Below, in pieces: positions 11,701 to 64,000 of a stretch of 64,000 bases of DNA. The DNA is from Omphiscola glabra (Eukaryota > Mollusca > Gastropoda > Lymnaeidae): assembly GCA_964017045.1 (NCBI GenBank), contig OZ024809.1, forward strand, positions 7,649,012-7,713,011, in the 5' to 3' direction. How positions within the stretch are numbered: position 1 is the stretch's first letter; every line of letters begins with the position of its first letter. The translations under genes and the position numbers were made by a program. The notes beneath the pieces are model-generated. The model saw only the letters and a program-made list of their open reading frames with translations, made no database searches and had not been told where the DNA came from.

Positions 11701-12623
11701 CTAAGGGAAACTTGTTGCGGCATATCTAAAGGGATACAATAAAGCTACTACGTTCACCACAAAATTAATGTACCCGCTGAAATTATTTCATTCAATTTTA
11801 ACTTTTTTTGGTCCTATTTTCGTTTCTTTCTGAAACTAGCTAAACAGCACATTCCCTCTTTTTACCCTCCCCATGTTAGCAGACGTGTGTTTGCACTGTG
11901 GGTCAATGGGTCATGGCAACCATTGCATGCCAAACCAAAATTTACAGTGTCAATTACATTTGTGATTCACAGTGCCATTTTGGTATACAAGGAGTAGGAG
12001 AGCTCAGAAATTTAACAGACATCCCTTTCAAAATTAATGAAAATATTATACAAACTAATAGAAAATGATATCTAATTTATAATTATATATAATATAACGC
12101 CTACATGTTCTATTAACAATAACTAATGAAGTATTTAATTTTTTTTAATGTATTTGTTGTCATAGTAGAAGTACTCTTCTTAGTTCTAGTTGTAATTGGT
12201 AGTACTAGTAGTTCCATTTCCATCTGGTAAATAGGGATTTTTTTAAAAAATGCATAATAATGACCACTCATCAATGGCACTAAAATAAGAGTTTACCATA
12301 ACTGCTTAGTAGTCTAGGCCTAACTAACAAGAGTCAATACTTACTCAACTATATTATATAACCTATAAACACACTAACTGACACAAACATGTCACTTTTA
12401 CTTTTGAAGTAATTTCAGTCAAGTGTCAGTGTTCGTAGGCAGTCATTACTTAGCTCGTTATAAGGAATATATTACCATCATTCGTAGAATCTTCCAGGTA
12501 TTTTTGAAGATCTGTGTAAGTAACTTCTGGAAGTTCCAACAAAGCACCATATTTATCAAAAAATGAGCATATAACTGCAAAGTTTGGGTCTTTGTGACAG
12601 TCGCCTTCGCCAACCGACGCCAT
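1..12623 (-). CDS. RSF1: RSF1 homologue, 5' part of the gene (seven coding exons, runs off the left edge)
   Basis: Remodeling and spacing factor 1, the non-ATPase subunit that pairs with the ISWI ATPase SNF2H/SMARCA5 in the nuclear RSF complex, which assembles and spaces nucleosomes. Coding exons in transcript order: 12623-12476, 7582-7488, 4430-4338, 4070-3942, 3575-3499, 3215-3130 and 2718-1 (open). All junctions are GT-AG and the phases join in frame. The first 210 codons align by eye with vertebrate RSF1: PNFAV.CSF near codon 13, a basic LKLLKRIRKS helix near 60, and ECQFD plus PIGRDK.G..YWY near 116-154, the WHIM-like core. Exon 7 adds at least 905 codons of acidic, Lys/Ser-rich, probably disordered protein. 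The C-terminal PHD finger known in the family is not in the window. The gene is transcribed away from NALCN. Confidence 0.9.
530..1330 (-). repeat. RSF1: In-frame 39-bp (13-residue) coding tandem repeat in RSF1 exon 7
   Basis: About 20 units of 39 bp, each encoding a variant of EDPxISDVxxKT. The block 619-845 has near-identical units (TEDPEISDVQVKK), while units at 1080-1330 vary more (GEDPKISDVPAKT). One unit near 1128 has lost the Ser codon in frame (KIDV). Homogeneous units beside diverged ones suggest recent local amplification. Indels are in multiples of three, so the frame is under constraint. Confidence 0.93.
2719..3129 (-). other. RSF1: RSF1 intron 6
   Basis: Starts with GTGAGC at 3129 and ends with TTGCTTAG at 2719. 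It is AT-rich and I see no feature inside. Confidence 0.8.
3130..3215 (-). CDS. RSF1: RSF1 exon 6
   Basis: Acceptor CCCCAG and donor GTGAGC. Codons 182-209 begin DRQDLANLVNTLQ, aligning with the NRNELAETLALLK segment that follows the WHIM region in vertebrate RSF1. It then becomes acidic. One leftover base joins exon 7 to make Ser. Confidence 0.86.
3499..3575 (-). CDS. RSF1: RSF1 exon 5
   Basis: Acceptor TTCTAG and donor GTCTGT. Codons 156-180 contain VYKEEQDDEEADTWQLVC, matching the vertebrate YIEEQDDQDGSSWKCIV block. Two leftover bases (AG) join exon 6 as Ser. Confidence 0.9.
3942..4070 (-). CDS. RSF1: RSF1 exon 4 (WHIM-like core)
   Basis: Acceptor TCCATAG and donor GTAAAA. Codons 113-155 contain ECQFDCNIKFKEKV and LPIGRDKNGQAYWYF, the most diagnostic part of the RSF1 match (vertebrate ECQFDDNLKFK and PIGRDKDGLMYWY). 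Phase 0 at both ends. Confidence 0.95.
4338..4430 (-). CDS. RSF1: RSF1 exon 3
   Basis: Acceptor TTTTTTTCAG and donor GTAATT. 31 codons (82-112) with EFDAWEVESYGY and KLETKLRILK, equal in length to the vertebrate segment ending ECKLALLK. Phase 0 at both ends. Confidence 0.9.
4565..6290 (-). mobile_element. Decayed non-LTR retrotransposon (CR1/L2-like LINE), 3' part of the reverse-transcriptase ORF
   Basis: Broken minus-strand reading frames read in order as a LINE ORF2: 6262-5903 has SLDPIPTPLL and a LLPMITHIINDSL-type segment; 5810-5451 has VPQGFVLGQILFTLY and the catalytic FADD box followed by TQLF; 5230-4922 has the HISHICRSAY and LVLSHLDYCNSLL type segments; 4925-4600 has the LRSSTDPF..P and C-terminal SAPPNNGI motifs typical of CR1/L2 elements. 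Frameshifts, stops and an inserted foldback element show it is dead. A 20-G run lies near its 3' end at 4622-4641. Confidence 0.8.
5235..5463. mobile_element. Foldback/MITE-like inverted repeat inserted in the LINE
   Basis: A long imperfect palindrome. The arm at 5281-5296 (CGGAAATTTGGTCGAA) is exactly reversed at 5430-5445, and flanking arms continue on both sides with tracts such as GTTAAAATTTT and AAATTTCTTTTT mirrored. The centre is about 5352-5380. It splits the LINE frame between 5451 and 5230, so it inserted after the LINE. Confidence 0.7.
6459..6778 (+). mobile_element. Possible solo LTR
   Basis: A 320-bp block beginning TGTTGTCGTG and ending TTCATTCAACA, giving inverted TGTTG/CAACA ends as LTRs have. 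A TATATAAATAGG promoter-like motif lies near 6724. It is richer in G and C than its surroundings. I see no convincing target-site duplication and no second copy, so this is tentative. Confidence 0.35.
7100..7430. mobile_element. Pogo/Tigger-like non-autonomous DNA transposon relic
   Basis: The left end has TCCCTCATCTATTGCGGG and GTTAGGTTCCAGAAACCCC. The right end on the opposite strand has ACCCTCACTATATCGTGG. Such ends resemble pogo/Tigger-type elements. The interior is AT-rich with no frame. Confidence 0.4.
7488..7582 (-). CDS. RSF1: RSF1 exon 2
   Basis: Acceptor AATTTTTCAG and donor GTCTGT. The two first bases complete a Val codon, then 31 codons (51-81) with NILIDIHLKLLKRIRKSAAS and ERFEKNIIK, matching vertebrate ELVELHLKLMRKIGKS and DRWEKYLIK. 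Confidence 0.92.
8010..8785. mobile_element. AT-rich inverted-repeat element relic
   Basis: The left side has TTTGATTTAAATCGAATTTT after TAAAAATCAC. The right side has AAATTGATTTAAATCAATGA, so ATTTAAATC motifs are mirrored about 700 bp apart. This fits a decayed non-autonomous DNA transposon, but low complexity makes chance similarity possible. Confidence 0.3.
10140..10330 (+). pseudogene. Unidentified coding-like fragment
   Basis: After a splice-acceptor-like TTGGCTTCTTTCAG ending at 10181, an open stretch from about 10208 reads ITELCEIPSIANEHVDGKDK and continues with VYEGEIVGFINKTKKSVEQ until TGA. The base composition is coding-like and unlike the AT-rich surroundings. A TAA precedes it in frame, so it is a broken fragment, perhaps a retrocopy or transposon-carried exon. 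I do not recognise the protein. Confidence 0.3.
11330..11720 (+). repeat. Dispersed repeat, copy 1
   Basis: Shares blocks with 58680-60480: GATTCTCCCACTTTTGTTTA against GATTCTCTCCCCTTTGTTTA, then TTTTGGATTG, AATATGC, and AACTGTGAGTTGGGTCTTCA against AACTGTAAGTTGGGTTTCAT, in the same order. No reading frame seen. Confidence 0.5.
12476..12623 (-). CDS. RSF1: RSF1 exon 1 with start codon
   Basis: ATG at 12623-12621, preceded in frame by TAG at 12641-12639 with no intervening ATG, so this is the first usable start on this transcript. 49 codons begin MASVGEG and include PNFAVICSFFDKYGALLELP, matching PNFAVVCSFLERYGPLLDLP of vertebrate RSF1. Donor GTAATA follows one leftover G that joins exon 2 as Val. 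The 5' UTR continues upstream on the minus strand. I cannot place the transcription start. Confidence 0.93.
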
Positions 12624-13439
12624 GTTTGTTAGTGCTCTCTATTATGCTAATAATAGAAAGTCGATGGCCAGATCATTTGCAGTATAGCGTTCTTCCTCTG
12701 CTAATACTACTTCTTTTCAAATCACCATGTACGTTTAAACATTATCTTTGTATAATCCCCATTATTGGAACAAAATAATTAACATAAAATTTTTTTGGGA
12801 AATGGGTTAAATGCCAAAATCGATTAAACGCTAAATAACAAGACAATTTTATTAAAATATAGCCATACAAATAATACAATAATAACAACGTGATATCATT
12901 TTTAAGCTTATGTGATTTATACTACTTATACTTATAGTCGTATGCGGCATCGTTACATTTATTTACGTAAGGTTTTTCACAATATATTAAAATTAGCTTT
13001 AACTACATATATAATAGATTTATATCACTAAACAAACTTCTCATATCACAATTATATTTTTTTTTTTTAATTTTAAAATTGGCAATGAAACTAGGGCGTC
13101 CACAATGTAAGATTTACAAAATGAAATTCAAAGCAATCATTGTAACTTTTTACCTATTTGTCTCTATTAATCTGTATACGACACGTAGCTAGAGTTTGTG
13201 GGGCAATCCTTAAGTTTACCCCCAACTTAAACTAGACATCTCTCTCAAACTCCACTCAAGCACCCACTTTAAACAATGTAGAATAAACATCAAATACCAT
13301 GATATATGTTTAAATGTGTTGTAGGTCTATTTTCGTGAGAAAATAAGATTGTTTATGGTATGGTGTCTTTTGCCCTACTACTACTATCCGAAAAACAATT
13401 TCGTCGTTAAATGAAAATGATGCCCCCACTATTTAATGC

Positions 13440-13624
13440 CAGTGCTTGTCAGCCCTCCTAATGCCGCGACCCTTTAATACATTTCCTCATGTCGTGGCGA
13501 CCCCCAGCCACAAAATTATTCTTGTTTCTACTTCATAATTGTAAAGTATAAGTGTTTTCAGATAGTCTTATACGACCCCTGGGAAAGGGTCGCGCGACCC
13601 CCACCCACAGGTTGAGAACATGTG
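13440..13624. mobile_element. hAT-type MITE, decayed copy
   Basis: Begins CAGTGCTTGTCAGCCC and ends GGTTGAGAACATGTG. Inside are GCGACCC, TCGTGGCGACCCCCA and GGGTCGCGCGACCCCC motifs, as in hAT MITEs with CAGTGGTTCTCAACC ends. The 8-bp flanks no longer match. Compare 54413-54601. Confidence 0.6.
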
Positions 13625-14711
13625 CACTATAGTTTCACTGTTGATTTTCTTATTTTTTAGAAAAGAAGCTTTTATCTATTCACCTTAAACAAATAAGTTT
13701 TGTAGAATATATAAGGTCTTATTTCAAGCGGTCGCGCTCCCTTATAAGAAAATACTCGTTTATCTATTAAGTCATTTTAGTATGCCTATGTGTTCGGACG
13801 TTGACCCCAAAGGAAAAATGATGCTTATAACTATTTGTTTTCAGTAGGCTTAATCTTACATTTACATATATTTTTACTACCGTTAAAATTGTTTAAAAAA
13901 ATGGTAGGTGCTATTTTGCTTCAAAAGACATTATGATAATTTATATATCAAATGCCCAAAGAACTTTAAAAAAAAATCTATTTTTATGCATGTTTGCCTA
14001 TCTTTTTTAATTAAAATTTTGCGACAGAATCCTATGTAACACACACGGTTGTCACGACAAACTGGTTGAAAACCACTGGAATATTAAAAACATTTGACTT
14101 TTTGTTTTCGTTCTAATTTCAAAAGAGTTCCATCATACCAGTGAGCACTGTCGTAGCTAAACCCTCTTATAAATGTAAATGAGCACGCTACGCAGCCACA
14201 GGATTCGAATTTAATGTAGACGAAACTTAAATATAGGGCATATGTAATGTTATAAATTTAAAAAAAAAAAATTCTGCACAGCCTTTCTTTGCATAATCAA
14301 TTTTAAGAAATTGTAAATTAGTTTCTACTTATTCGTGCATTTTAACTCGCCTTTTGTAGAATTTTTATATATATATATAAAGTTGTTTAAATATTCATTA
14401 TTTTTATTTTCTAATTTTTAGTATTAAAATTATTATCTTGAAATTATCGACAAAGGTAGAATTATTTACTTTTCAAAACACCGAATGCTTACAATATCCA
14501 GGTTGATGGGGCTTAACTGTTTACCTAGGAATAAAACTGAAGAAAAGAAAAAAAAAAGTAAATCTGATCTCACCCACCCATCCGTTCAATCAACAGTGAG
14601 CGGATGCAGTCAACCGCGAAAATTTGAGCAACGCTGTCAACCCGCCTCCGTCGACCCAGGAGGAGACGCGATGCTGATACAACTAGTTGCAACAAGACGA
14701 CCAACACCTTC

Positions 14712-15989
14712 GGGGTCGTCCATTAATTATGTCAACAATTTTTATGCAATTTTTTACCCCCCCCCCTTTTGTCAACAACTTTCAAGCTTTCAATGACCCC
14801 CCCAATGAATTATAAAAAATAAATACATTCATAAATACATTTTACTTTGTAGGGAAAACATTTTATTACATTTTTAGCTTGTTAATCAACAAGTTAAAAA
14901 ATATTATACTTAAATTTTATAATGCAGAATCAATTAAAAGGTTGTTAGAGACTAAATATCATTGTTCGTGGTATAAATATGATTATTGTCAGTCAGTAAA
15001 GCTGACAATTATAGTATAGTTTCTCACTGCTATCATCTTCCCATGGAGTAGCAAGGTGTTGCTCTATCGTAACAATGGGCATCAGGGACATCATTTGGGT
15101 AGGGCAGGGGGGCATTAGCCGACCAAGTTTTGGTTTTTTCCCCCCTCCCCCATGAAAATACCCTGAAATGACGTTCTTGGCGGGCATGGTCTATAGTTGC
15201 TGTTATAATTTTCATCTTGTGGAACTGATGTACCAAACAAGTCAACATCATCCTCATCTAACCATTCAGCACTTAAAATAGAAGCATTGTCGGTGTGAGC
15301 AATAATTGCCATAAGCTCTTTATCTCCTTGCAGCTACTCGGATTGGTCTAATCCTTTTTTTTTTTTTTTGTTAAGGAGCAGGTGCTAATTTCGTATGCTC
15401 AAGAGGGTGCTGTTGAACAAGCTTTTTCAACATGACTTGTGATGCAAAATAGTTGTTACAGATTTTGCAAATCCGTTCAAGCTGCGATGTTAATATTGTT
15501 ACTCACTTTACTTTCCCCTAATTCTCAAAATATTGTATTCCTACTATATCAATATCCTTTATCTTTACTGCATAACACTTGAACCTTGTCCTTAAGCTGC
15601 AACATGAGCGTAAACATACCCCCCCCCCCCATGTCATTTGCGACAAACAGAATCTACAGGTGAAGAGAGGCCAACGTTTGACTTCTCTTGCACTAAAAAG
15701 GTATCTAACATTTTGACCAGTCATCTGCAGTGCATAGTGCACAGACAGACACACATTAAATAAATCTTATATTGTTAAAAACCTGCAAATTATGTGACAA
15801 TTTACTCTCATTTACACTTATAAAATTTAAAAAGTAATGTGATAACCAGTTAATTTTTAAGATTAAAATTTTAATAGAGAAAACATGATTGTTGACGTCA
15901 ACTATTCTAAACCCCCTCCCTCCCCCTTGTCAACAACTGTCAAACATTTCCATATCCTACTATTGTGTTGACATAATTAATGGACGCCT
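14712..15989. mobile_element. DNA transposon with about 25-bp terminal inverted repeats
   Basis: The left end GTCCATTAATTATGTCAACA is repeated inverted at the right end (TGTTGACATAATTAATGGAC at about 15966-15985). Pyrimidine-rich sub-terminal tracts with TTGTCAACAACT occur on both sides. The interior has minus-strand coding remnants, including a C2H2-like CKICNNYFASQ followed by a His pair near 15395-15480, broken by stops. Family unknown to me. Confidence 0.65.
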
Positions 15990-17574
15990 TTTTCACGAGA
16001 GAATGATCAACTGAACGAAAGTGTCACATGTGTAAACAATAAAAATAACGCTCCATCCACAAGATGGAAATGCAAGCGGAAAGAAAGTCTTTAAAAAGTA
16101 GATCTTAGCTCTACCACCCTCCCATTCTCTCAACGAAGCAGACACGGTCCACCACGATAATTGGAGTGACAATGTATGTCAAACCGTCTCAGTCGACTTA
16201 GTATTCGTTTCAAGCCGTTAACCAGGTTGACACTGCGCACAAGAAAGTCTTAAATGTCTCGTTCTCGTGTGTTAACAAATAAATTACGCCCCACCCAAAA
16301 GATTACGCTCCACAATATGGACATGCGAGTAGAGAGAAAGTCTTTAATAATACTACTAATAAAAAAGGACAGATTTTTTTATAATTGGCGTTTGGATAAA
16401 GCCGAACTATCAGATGCGTATTGATTGAACAACATGAATTTTCCAGATTTTCTCTTTTTGTCATCAATTTTAGCTGCTATGTTTTATGTGCTTAGAACAT
16501 TTAGATCTAATTAGTTAAAAAATAACAAACATTTTTTAAATAAAACAATAATCCAGAAAAACAACACATGGATTAAAATATCGATCTTCATTAAATATCA
16601 GGTATATAAAATAATGCACGCGAATGGGCTTTTATTTCTTTACTTATTATTATTTTTTTAAAAATGCCTATAACTTGCCAGTTTGGATTTAGAAATCCAA
16701 TCCTAAATAAGAATAACGAAATATGTACTTAGATAAACTTAATATCTAGCCAAAATCATTTAAAATATGTTTTTGTTATTTATAATTATTTTCAAATAAA
16801 TACAATACAATAATTGGACTATTTTTTTTACAATTATTATTTTGGTATGAATGTGAGTACCTAAATTTTGATAACAATCATTACTCACACTTTTCCGTAG
16901 TGAGGAGGTGAATGAATGTTGATCATAGATTTAAAACAGAATTAGTAATGAGGTCAAGCTGTGTTATGTGTATTACAATTGAAAATGTCATCGCGTATGC
17001 TTAAGACCATTTAGGTAATCCCTTATTAATTATTACTATTAGACTTATTATATAGCGATATAATTTGACTGAATTAAAACAAATAGAACTGACTAAGATT
17101 AAATCAGCTATGTATGAGTATGATACTATGACTTGATTTTTTAAAAGTTAAAGAATTTATTAAAGGCATATTTATTAATTATACGGGAGTTGAAAAGTAG
17201 GCTATTGAAATAAATGACCACCGTGGCGTGGGCATATTAATATTATATATAAAAAACATATATGGCTATATTATAATTATATTTTACTTTTACCAGCTTA
17301 GGCTTATAGTACTTATAAGCTTTATTCTTTATACTTATGATTATGTAACATTATGTATGGTTAGGGCTAGGCGGAGTAGGCGGCTAGGGCATTTAGGTTT
17401 AGGCCTGCCTATGGCCTATGCCTATACTATAACATAAGAGTAATTAGTTATAGTTATAGTAATAAACTAATAGTACCTATATATTATATATAGCTATGCT
17501 ATAACTTGTAGGGGCCTCTTATATACTAATATAGCCTAGAGTTATGCCTAGTTGTCTGGAGTCTAAAACCTAGT

Positions 17575-17935
17575 CAATCCCAATGTTGTGGCTGTGGACT
17601 AGAGTTTAATCCGCAGCAAAGCCTAGACAAGCAAAATCACCACCAGCACCACAGATGGATGGGACCTGTTAACCTTGGATGGCACAGGAATGCTTAAAGA
17701 GCACAGTGAAACACACAAATATGCTGCTGGTCATCTAATGCATCCTAGTCAATTGCCAGCTGTCTTGACTAAGTCTTGCCATTGGATCAGATAGGCACGG
17801 ATGAGAGAGTGAGGCTGACGAATTGAGCAACTCTCCTTCACTTTAAACAAAATAAAGCTCAAGTCAAGGCTACTACAAAAGTCAAATACTGCCTTGGTCA
17901 TGTTCGCATGTGAAGGACGAACAATAATAAGCAGA
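17575..17935. repeat. GC-richer repeat-like block, unidentified
   Basis: Its composition contrasts sharply with the AT-rich flanks (CACCACCAGCACCACAGATG, GACCTGTTAACC, ATGCTGCTGGTCATC). No intact frame and no splice-compatible exon was found. A transposon-derived segment is most likely; I cannot classify it. Confidence 0.3.
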
Positions 17936-19019
17936 GAATATTATATAAGAAGTATAATTTTAGTTATTATTATTAGCCTAATATTTAATAACTGGAGTAT
18001 AGGTTATAATAAATAATAATATCTTATAGTCAATAGTCTAAATCAAAGTCTAGTGCTAAGTCCTGTCCTTCAACTAATGTCTTAAACTAAACGAAAGCCA
18101 GGGACACTAAAACTAAAAAAAGACTATATACTTTCATAGTTTCATACTATTTTTTAATGTACTTATTAACTATTATATCAATATTTTGGCAGCAGACTAC
18201 ACCAATTTATTTACTAGTCAAAAAAAGAAGAGATTTATTTTATTATAATTCATCCTAGGTCTATAGTCATAGACTTATATTTTCATTTAAAAATTAAGCA
18301 TTTAGGCTCTATGAGAAATAGTAAAAGCTCAATTAATAAGTAAAAATCCTTTATGCAATCTTATGACTATACTTTAACATAATACAGTATGGTCAGTACG
18401 TCTGAAGAAAGTAATAATACAAATTGGCCTATAATTTGTAATCTATTAAGAGTAGACTATACCTGCTAACACCTAATATTGTAGGAATTTGTTGTATAAT
18501 GTATTTTTATTCATATAGTTGATATAGGCTTAGTCATACCAGGTACTGAATAAAACAAACTTGGTCAGTATAATAGTCAGACCCACAATATTTGCATCAT
18601 TTGAATGGGGCTGTGATTAACTGAGCTATTTGGATATTGAAACCTACTTGTCCGTTTTATTTGTAAATTGACACTTTGTTCTGCCAACTAGTTTTCTATT
18701 CTTTTCATATTATCCTTTCATTAATGGTCAATTAATGTTTCCAGAAAGACAACATTTATATACCTCATTGATTAAGATAACAACAAATAAACAAATATTT
18801 TATCCTTAAGTGATTGAATCCCCTTTAAAAGCAGCCTCCAGCAATTTAAAAAAATAAATAAATGCCCATTTATATTATTCATATAAAAGCAAGACCACAA
18901 GTGTAACAATTTGAAATAACTGAAATATTTTTTTCATTGTAAATCATTTAAGAAATTTTGTTTAAAGGTGGCAAAAAACAACAACCCTTGAACAAGTAAT
19001 AATTATTCATCATCATCCA

Positions 19020-19680
19020 GATCCAGTAGCTATTTAGGCATGTGCCCTTTGGCCTAAAGCTATGGTGAAGAATTAGGGCATGCCACAGCTGTTCTCTGTT
19101 TCAATATAGGGTGTTGGTGTAGTCTGGTATTTTTGGTAGGTAGCATAAGTCCTGAAGTGCTGGGCACTGTTGAGTCCATCGCCCATCCATTTTTAAAATC
19201 TTTTTTTTTGTTAGCTCTTATAATCTGCTTTGCACTGTTAAGTGATGAAGTTATGTTTGCATGTTAATTTGGATGCTCCTTCTTTTGCTAGTTTGTGTGC
19301 TGTCTCATGTCCCCAGTGTATGGCGGTGTCCTGGTATCTATTATAAGGTTAGCCAGAAAGCATAGGTTTTGAGGAAAGTGTTTTTCATCAGAAGTAGTAA
19401 TTTTTCTGTTGATGTAAGATCTTGATGCACAGCTGCCTGAAATATTGATTTGCAGTCAGAGAAGATAACAACATTTATTCGTTTGCCGGGGTAAATTGTG
19501 AAGATTGCAGACATGTGGTTGGTGGTGTTGCGCTGCTTCAATAGCAGTCGCTTCTGCTTCATAATTACTAGAGATCGCCCCCACAGGGACTGCAGAGCTC
19601 ATCAACTGATCAGTCTTGGTAACCTATTTGTACACCATCGCCTGCATATAGGACTTCTATGAAAGCTGGTCCTTTTGGAT
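19020..19680 (-). mobile_element. LINE RNase H domain remnant
   Basis: The minus strand reads an RNase H fold typical of I/Jockey/R1-clade LINEs: a YEAEATAIEAA-like start at about 19565, then INVVIFSDCKSIFQAAV near 19460 with the catalytic Asp, and WGHETAHKLAKEGAS near 19310. Frameshifts separate the pieces. It is dead and truncated. Confidence 0.65.
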
Positions 19681-20000
19681 GCAATGGCTATATTCTATCT
19701 TTTCTATTAGATGTAATGGCTATATTCTATCTTTTCTACTAGATGTAATGGTTATATTCTATCTTTTCTATTAGATGTAATGGCTATATTCTATCTTTTC
19801 TATTAGATGTAATGGCTATATTCTATCTTTTCTATTAGATGTAATGGCTATATTCTATCTTTTCTATTAGATGTAATGGCTATATTCTATCTTTTCTATT
19901 AGATGTAATGGCTATATTCTATCTTTTCTATTAGATGTAATGGCTATATTCTATCTTTTCTATTAGATGCAATGGCTATATTCTATCTTTTCTATTAGGG
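19675..20000. repeat. 32-bp minisatellite, about 10 copies
   Basis: Unit AGATGTAATGGCTATATTCT plus ATCTTTTCTATT, nearly identical across copies. It abuts the LINE RNase H remnant. Confidence 0.95.
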
Positions 20001-20939
20001 TTGTTTTGACATAAGCAGTTTGTAAATGTTTATTTGGCAATAAGTCTTTAGTTATGGTTTGTAAGTCATCTCTTTCTGTTAGTAGGTGGTGTTTTTCTTC
20101 AATTTCAGAGGCCACATTATATTGATTTCTGGATGTGGACAGGAAAATGTTAAAATGTAAAATGAAAATACTACTAAGGAAAAAATGCAATTCATTCTAA
20201 GAATTTTTACTGTTGTGTTTGCTGATGAAAACTTTCAGACAAAACTTTTCTTTGATTGTTTTGTATTTGCATTCAAGCTGCCACATATCATGTTTGTACT
20301 ATTTTTTTTAAAGGAATCTGCTTCAAAATTTTTAGCTCTGGAGCATTCTTCAAAACTAACATAAAAGGCATGTAAATATTTCCCCATATGGAAGTTCATA
20401 GAAACTTTGTACAAATAGCAATATTTCTTTACTAGATAGCCAAATTTTAATGTCTATGTAAGTGTGTTATCTTTAACATATGTGGAATTTTAAAGAAATT
20501 AAATATCCATTATTGTTATGGAGATAATTATTTTTTGAATTTTTGTAAAAACATACATTTGGAACACAAGACCTTTATACATATGGCTTTTTAATGTGAT
20601 TGTTTTATGCCAATCCAAGTGTTTCCCCCCTTAAACATTTTAAGTGCCAGACACAGAACTTTGAATGTTTAATTATTCAGTTATTCGCTCCTCATATTGT
20701 TTTCATAATGTAATCCAAAACAGTGATGAAAATCATAATGCCAATATAGTTCATTTCGTAGCAAAGGGATATGAGCTAAGTAGAAAAATCGCTCAAGATA
20801 TTTTTAAAAAAAATCAATTAAAACTATGATAAGTAGCTCAATCTGGCATCTCTGATACCATTGCATTGATTTGTAACTTTTGTGTCAGACATTCTAATAT
20901 ATCTTAGCAGCACAAATAATAATCTTGTATGTATTTCAG

Positions 20940-64000
<43,061 letters not shown>

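Larger units (their letters stand above)
7583..12475 (-). other. RSF1: RSF1 intron 1
   Basis: A 4.9 kb AT-rich intron. It contains a low-complexity inverted-repeat block (8010-8785), a short coding-like fragment (10140-10330) and a dispersed repeat (11330-11720) related to one in NALCN intron 24. I see nothing specific in 8790-10130 or 10340-11320. Confidence 0.75.
12642..20939. other. Intergenic region between divergent RSF1 and NALCN
   Basis: 8.3 kb with no supported host gene. It must hold the RSF1 promoter (just above 12640), and NALCN's promoter and any upstream non-coding exon. Transposon and repeat content is listed separately. In 12780-13430, 13630-14700, 16000-17570 and 17940-19010 I see only AT-rich DNA, with two diverged copies of a roughly 80-bp segment at 16025-16105 and 16265-16345. 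Confidence 0.6.

Noticed and set aside
14485..14796. A 103-codon plus-strand ORF
   Set aside because: Overlaps the left end of a transposon, has low-complexity and atypical composition, and no recognisable motif.

Overview
This window is AT-rich animal nuclear DNA, almost certainly from a gastropod mollusc. It holds two intron-containing genes arranged head to head, embedded in dense transposon debris and minisatellites. The gastropod call is an inference from the right-hand gene. That gene is NALCN, the sodium leak channel, and it carries two alternative exons for the domain II pore loop, one with Glu and one with Lys at the selectivity position. This arrangement is known from snail NALCN. 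I cannot name the species.

Left part, minus strand (12623 down to the window edge): the 5' portion of an RSF1 homologue, the histone-binding subunit of the RSF chromatin remodeller. Seven coding exons are visible. The first six encode the conserved N-terminal DDT/WHIM-like region. The seventh is at least 2.7 kb, open to the window edge, acidic, and contains about 20 copies of a 13-residue repeat (E-D-P-x-I-S-D-V core). The PHD finger expected further on lies outside. Introns 1 and 2 hold a decayed CR1/L2-like LINE interrupted by a foldback element, an LTR-like block and several DNA-transposon relics.

Middle (about 12.6-20.9 kb): no protein-coding gene seen. It holds a hAT MITE, a 1.3 kb terminal-inverted-repeat element, a LINE RNase H remnant on the minus strand and a 32-bp minisatellite.

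Right part, plus strand (20940 to the window edge): NALCN. I place 26 exon positions (27 exons, because 13a and 13b are alternatives). They cover the N terminus, domains I, II and III and the start of the III-IV linker, 1161 codons with exon 13b. All splice phases join in frame. Domain IV and the C terminus lie beyond 64000. The selectivity residues seen are E282 (domain I), E or K at 557 (domain II, exon 13a or 13b) and E1113 (domain III), so this one gene can specify a calcium-channel-like EEEx or a sodium-channel-like EKEx filter. The introns are rich in tandem arrays (units of 25, 37, 38, 44, 46, 53, 100 and about 178 bp). They also carry LINE and Penelope-like fragments, a nested LTR-in-DNA-transposon, a pogo/Tigger-like element, a piggyBac-type MITE and a hAT MITE of SPIN/OC1 appearance. 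Two exon borders (exon 1 donor and exon 16 acceptor) are tandemly triplicated, leaving decoy splice sites.
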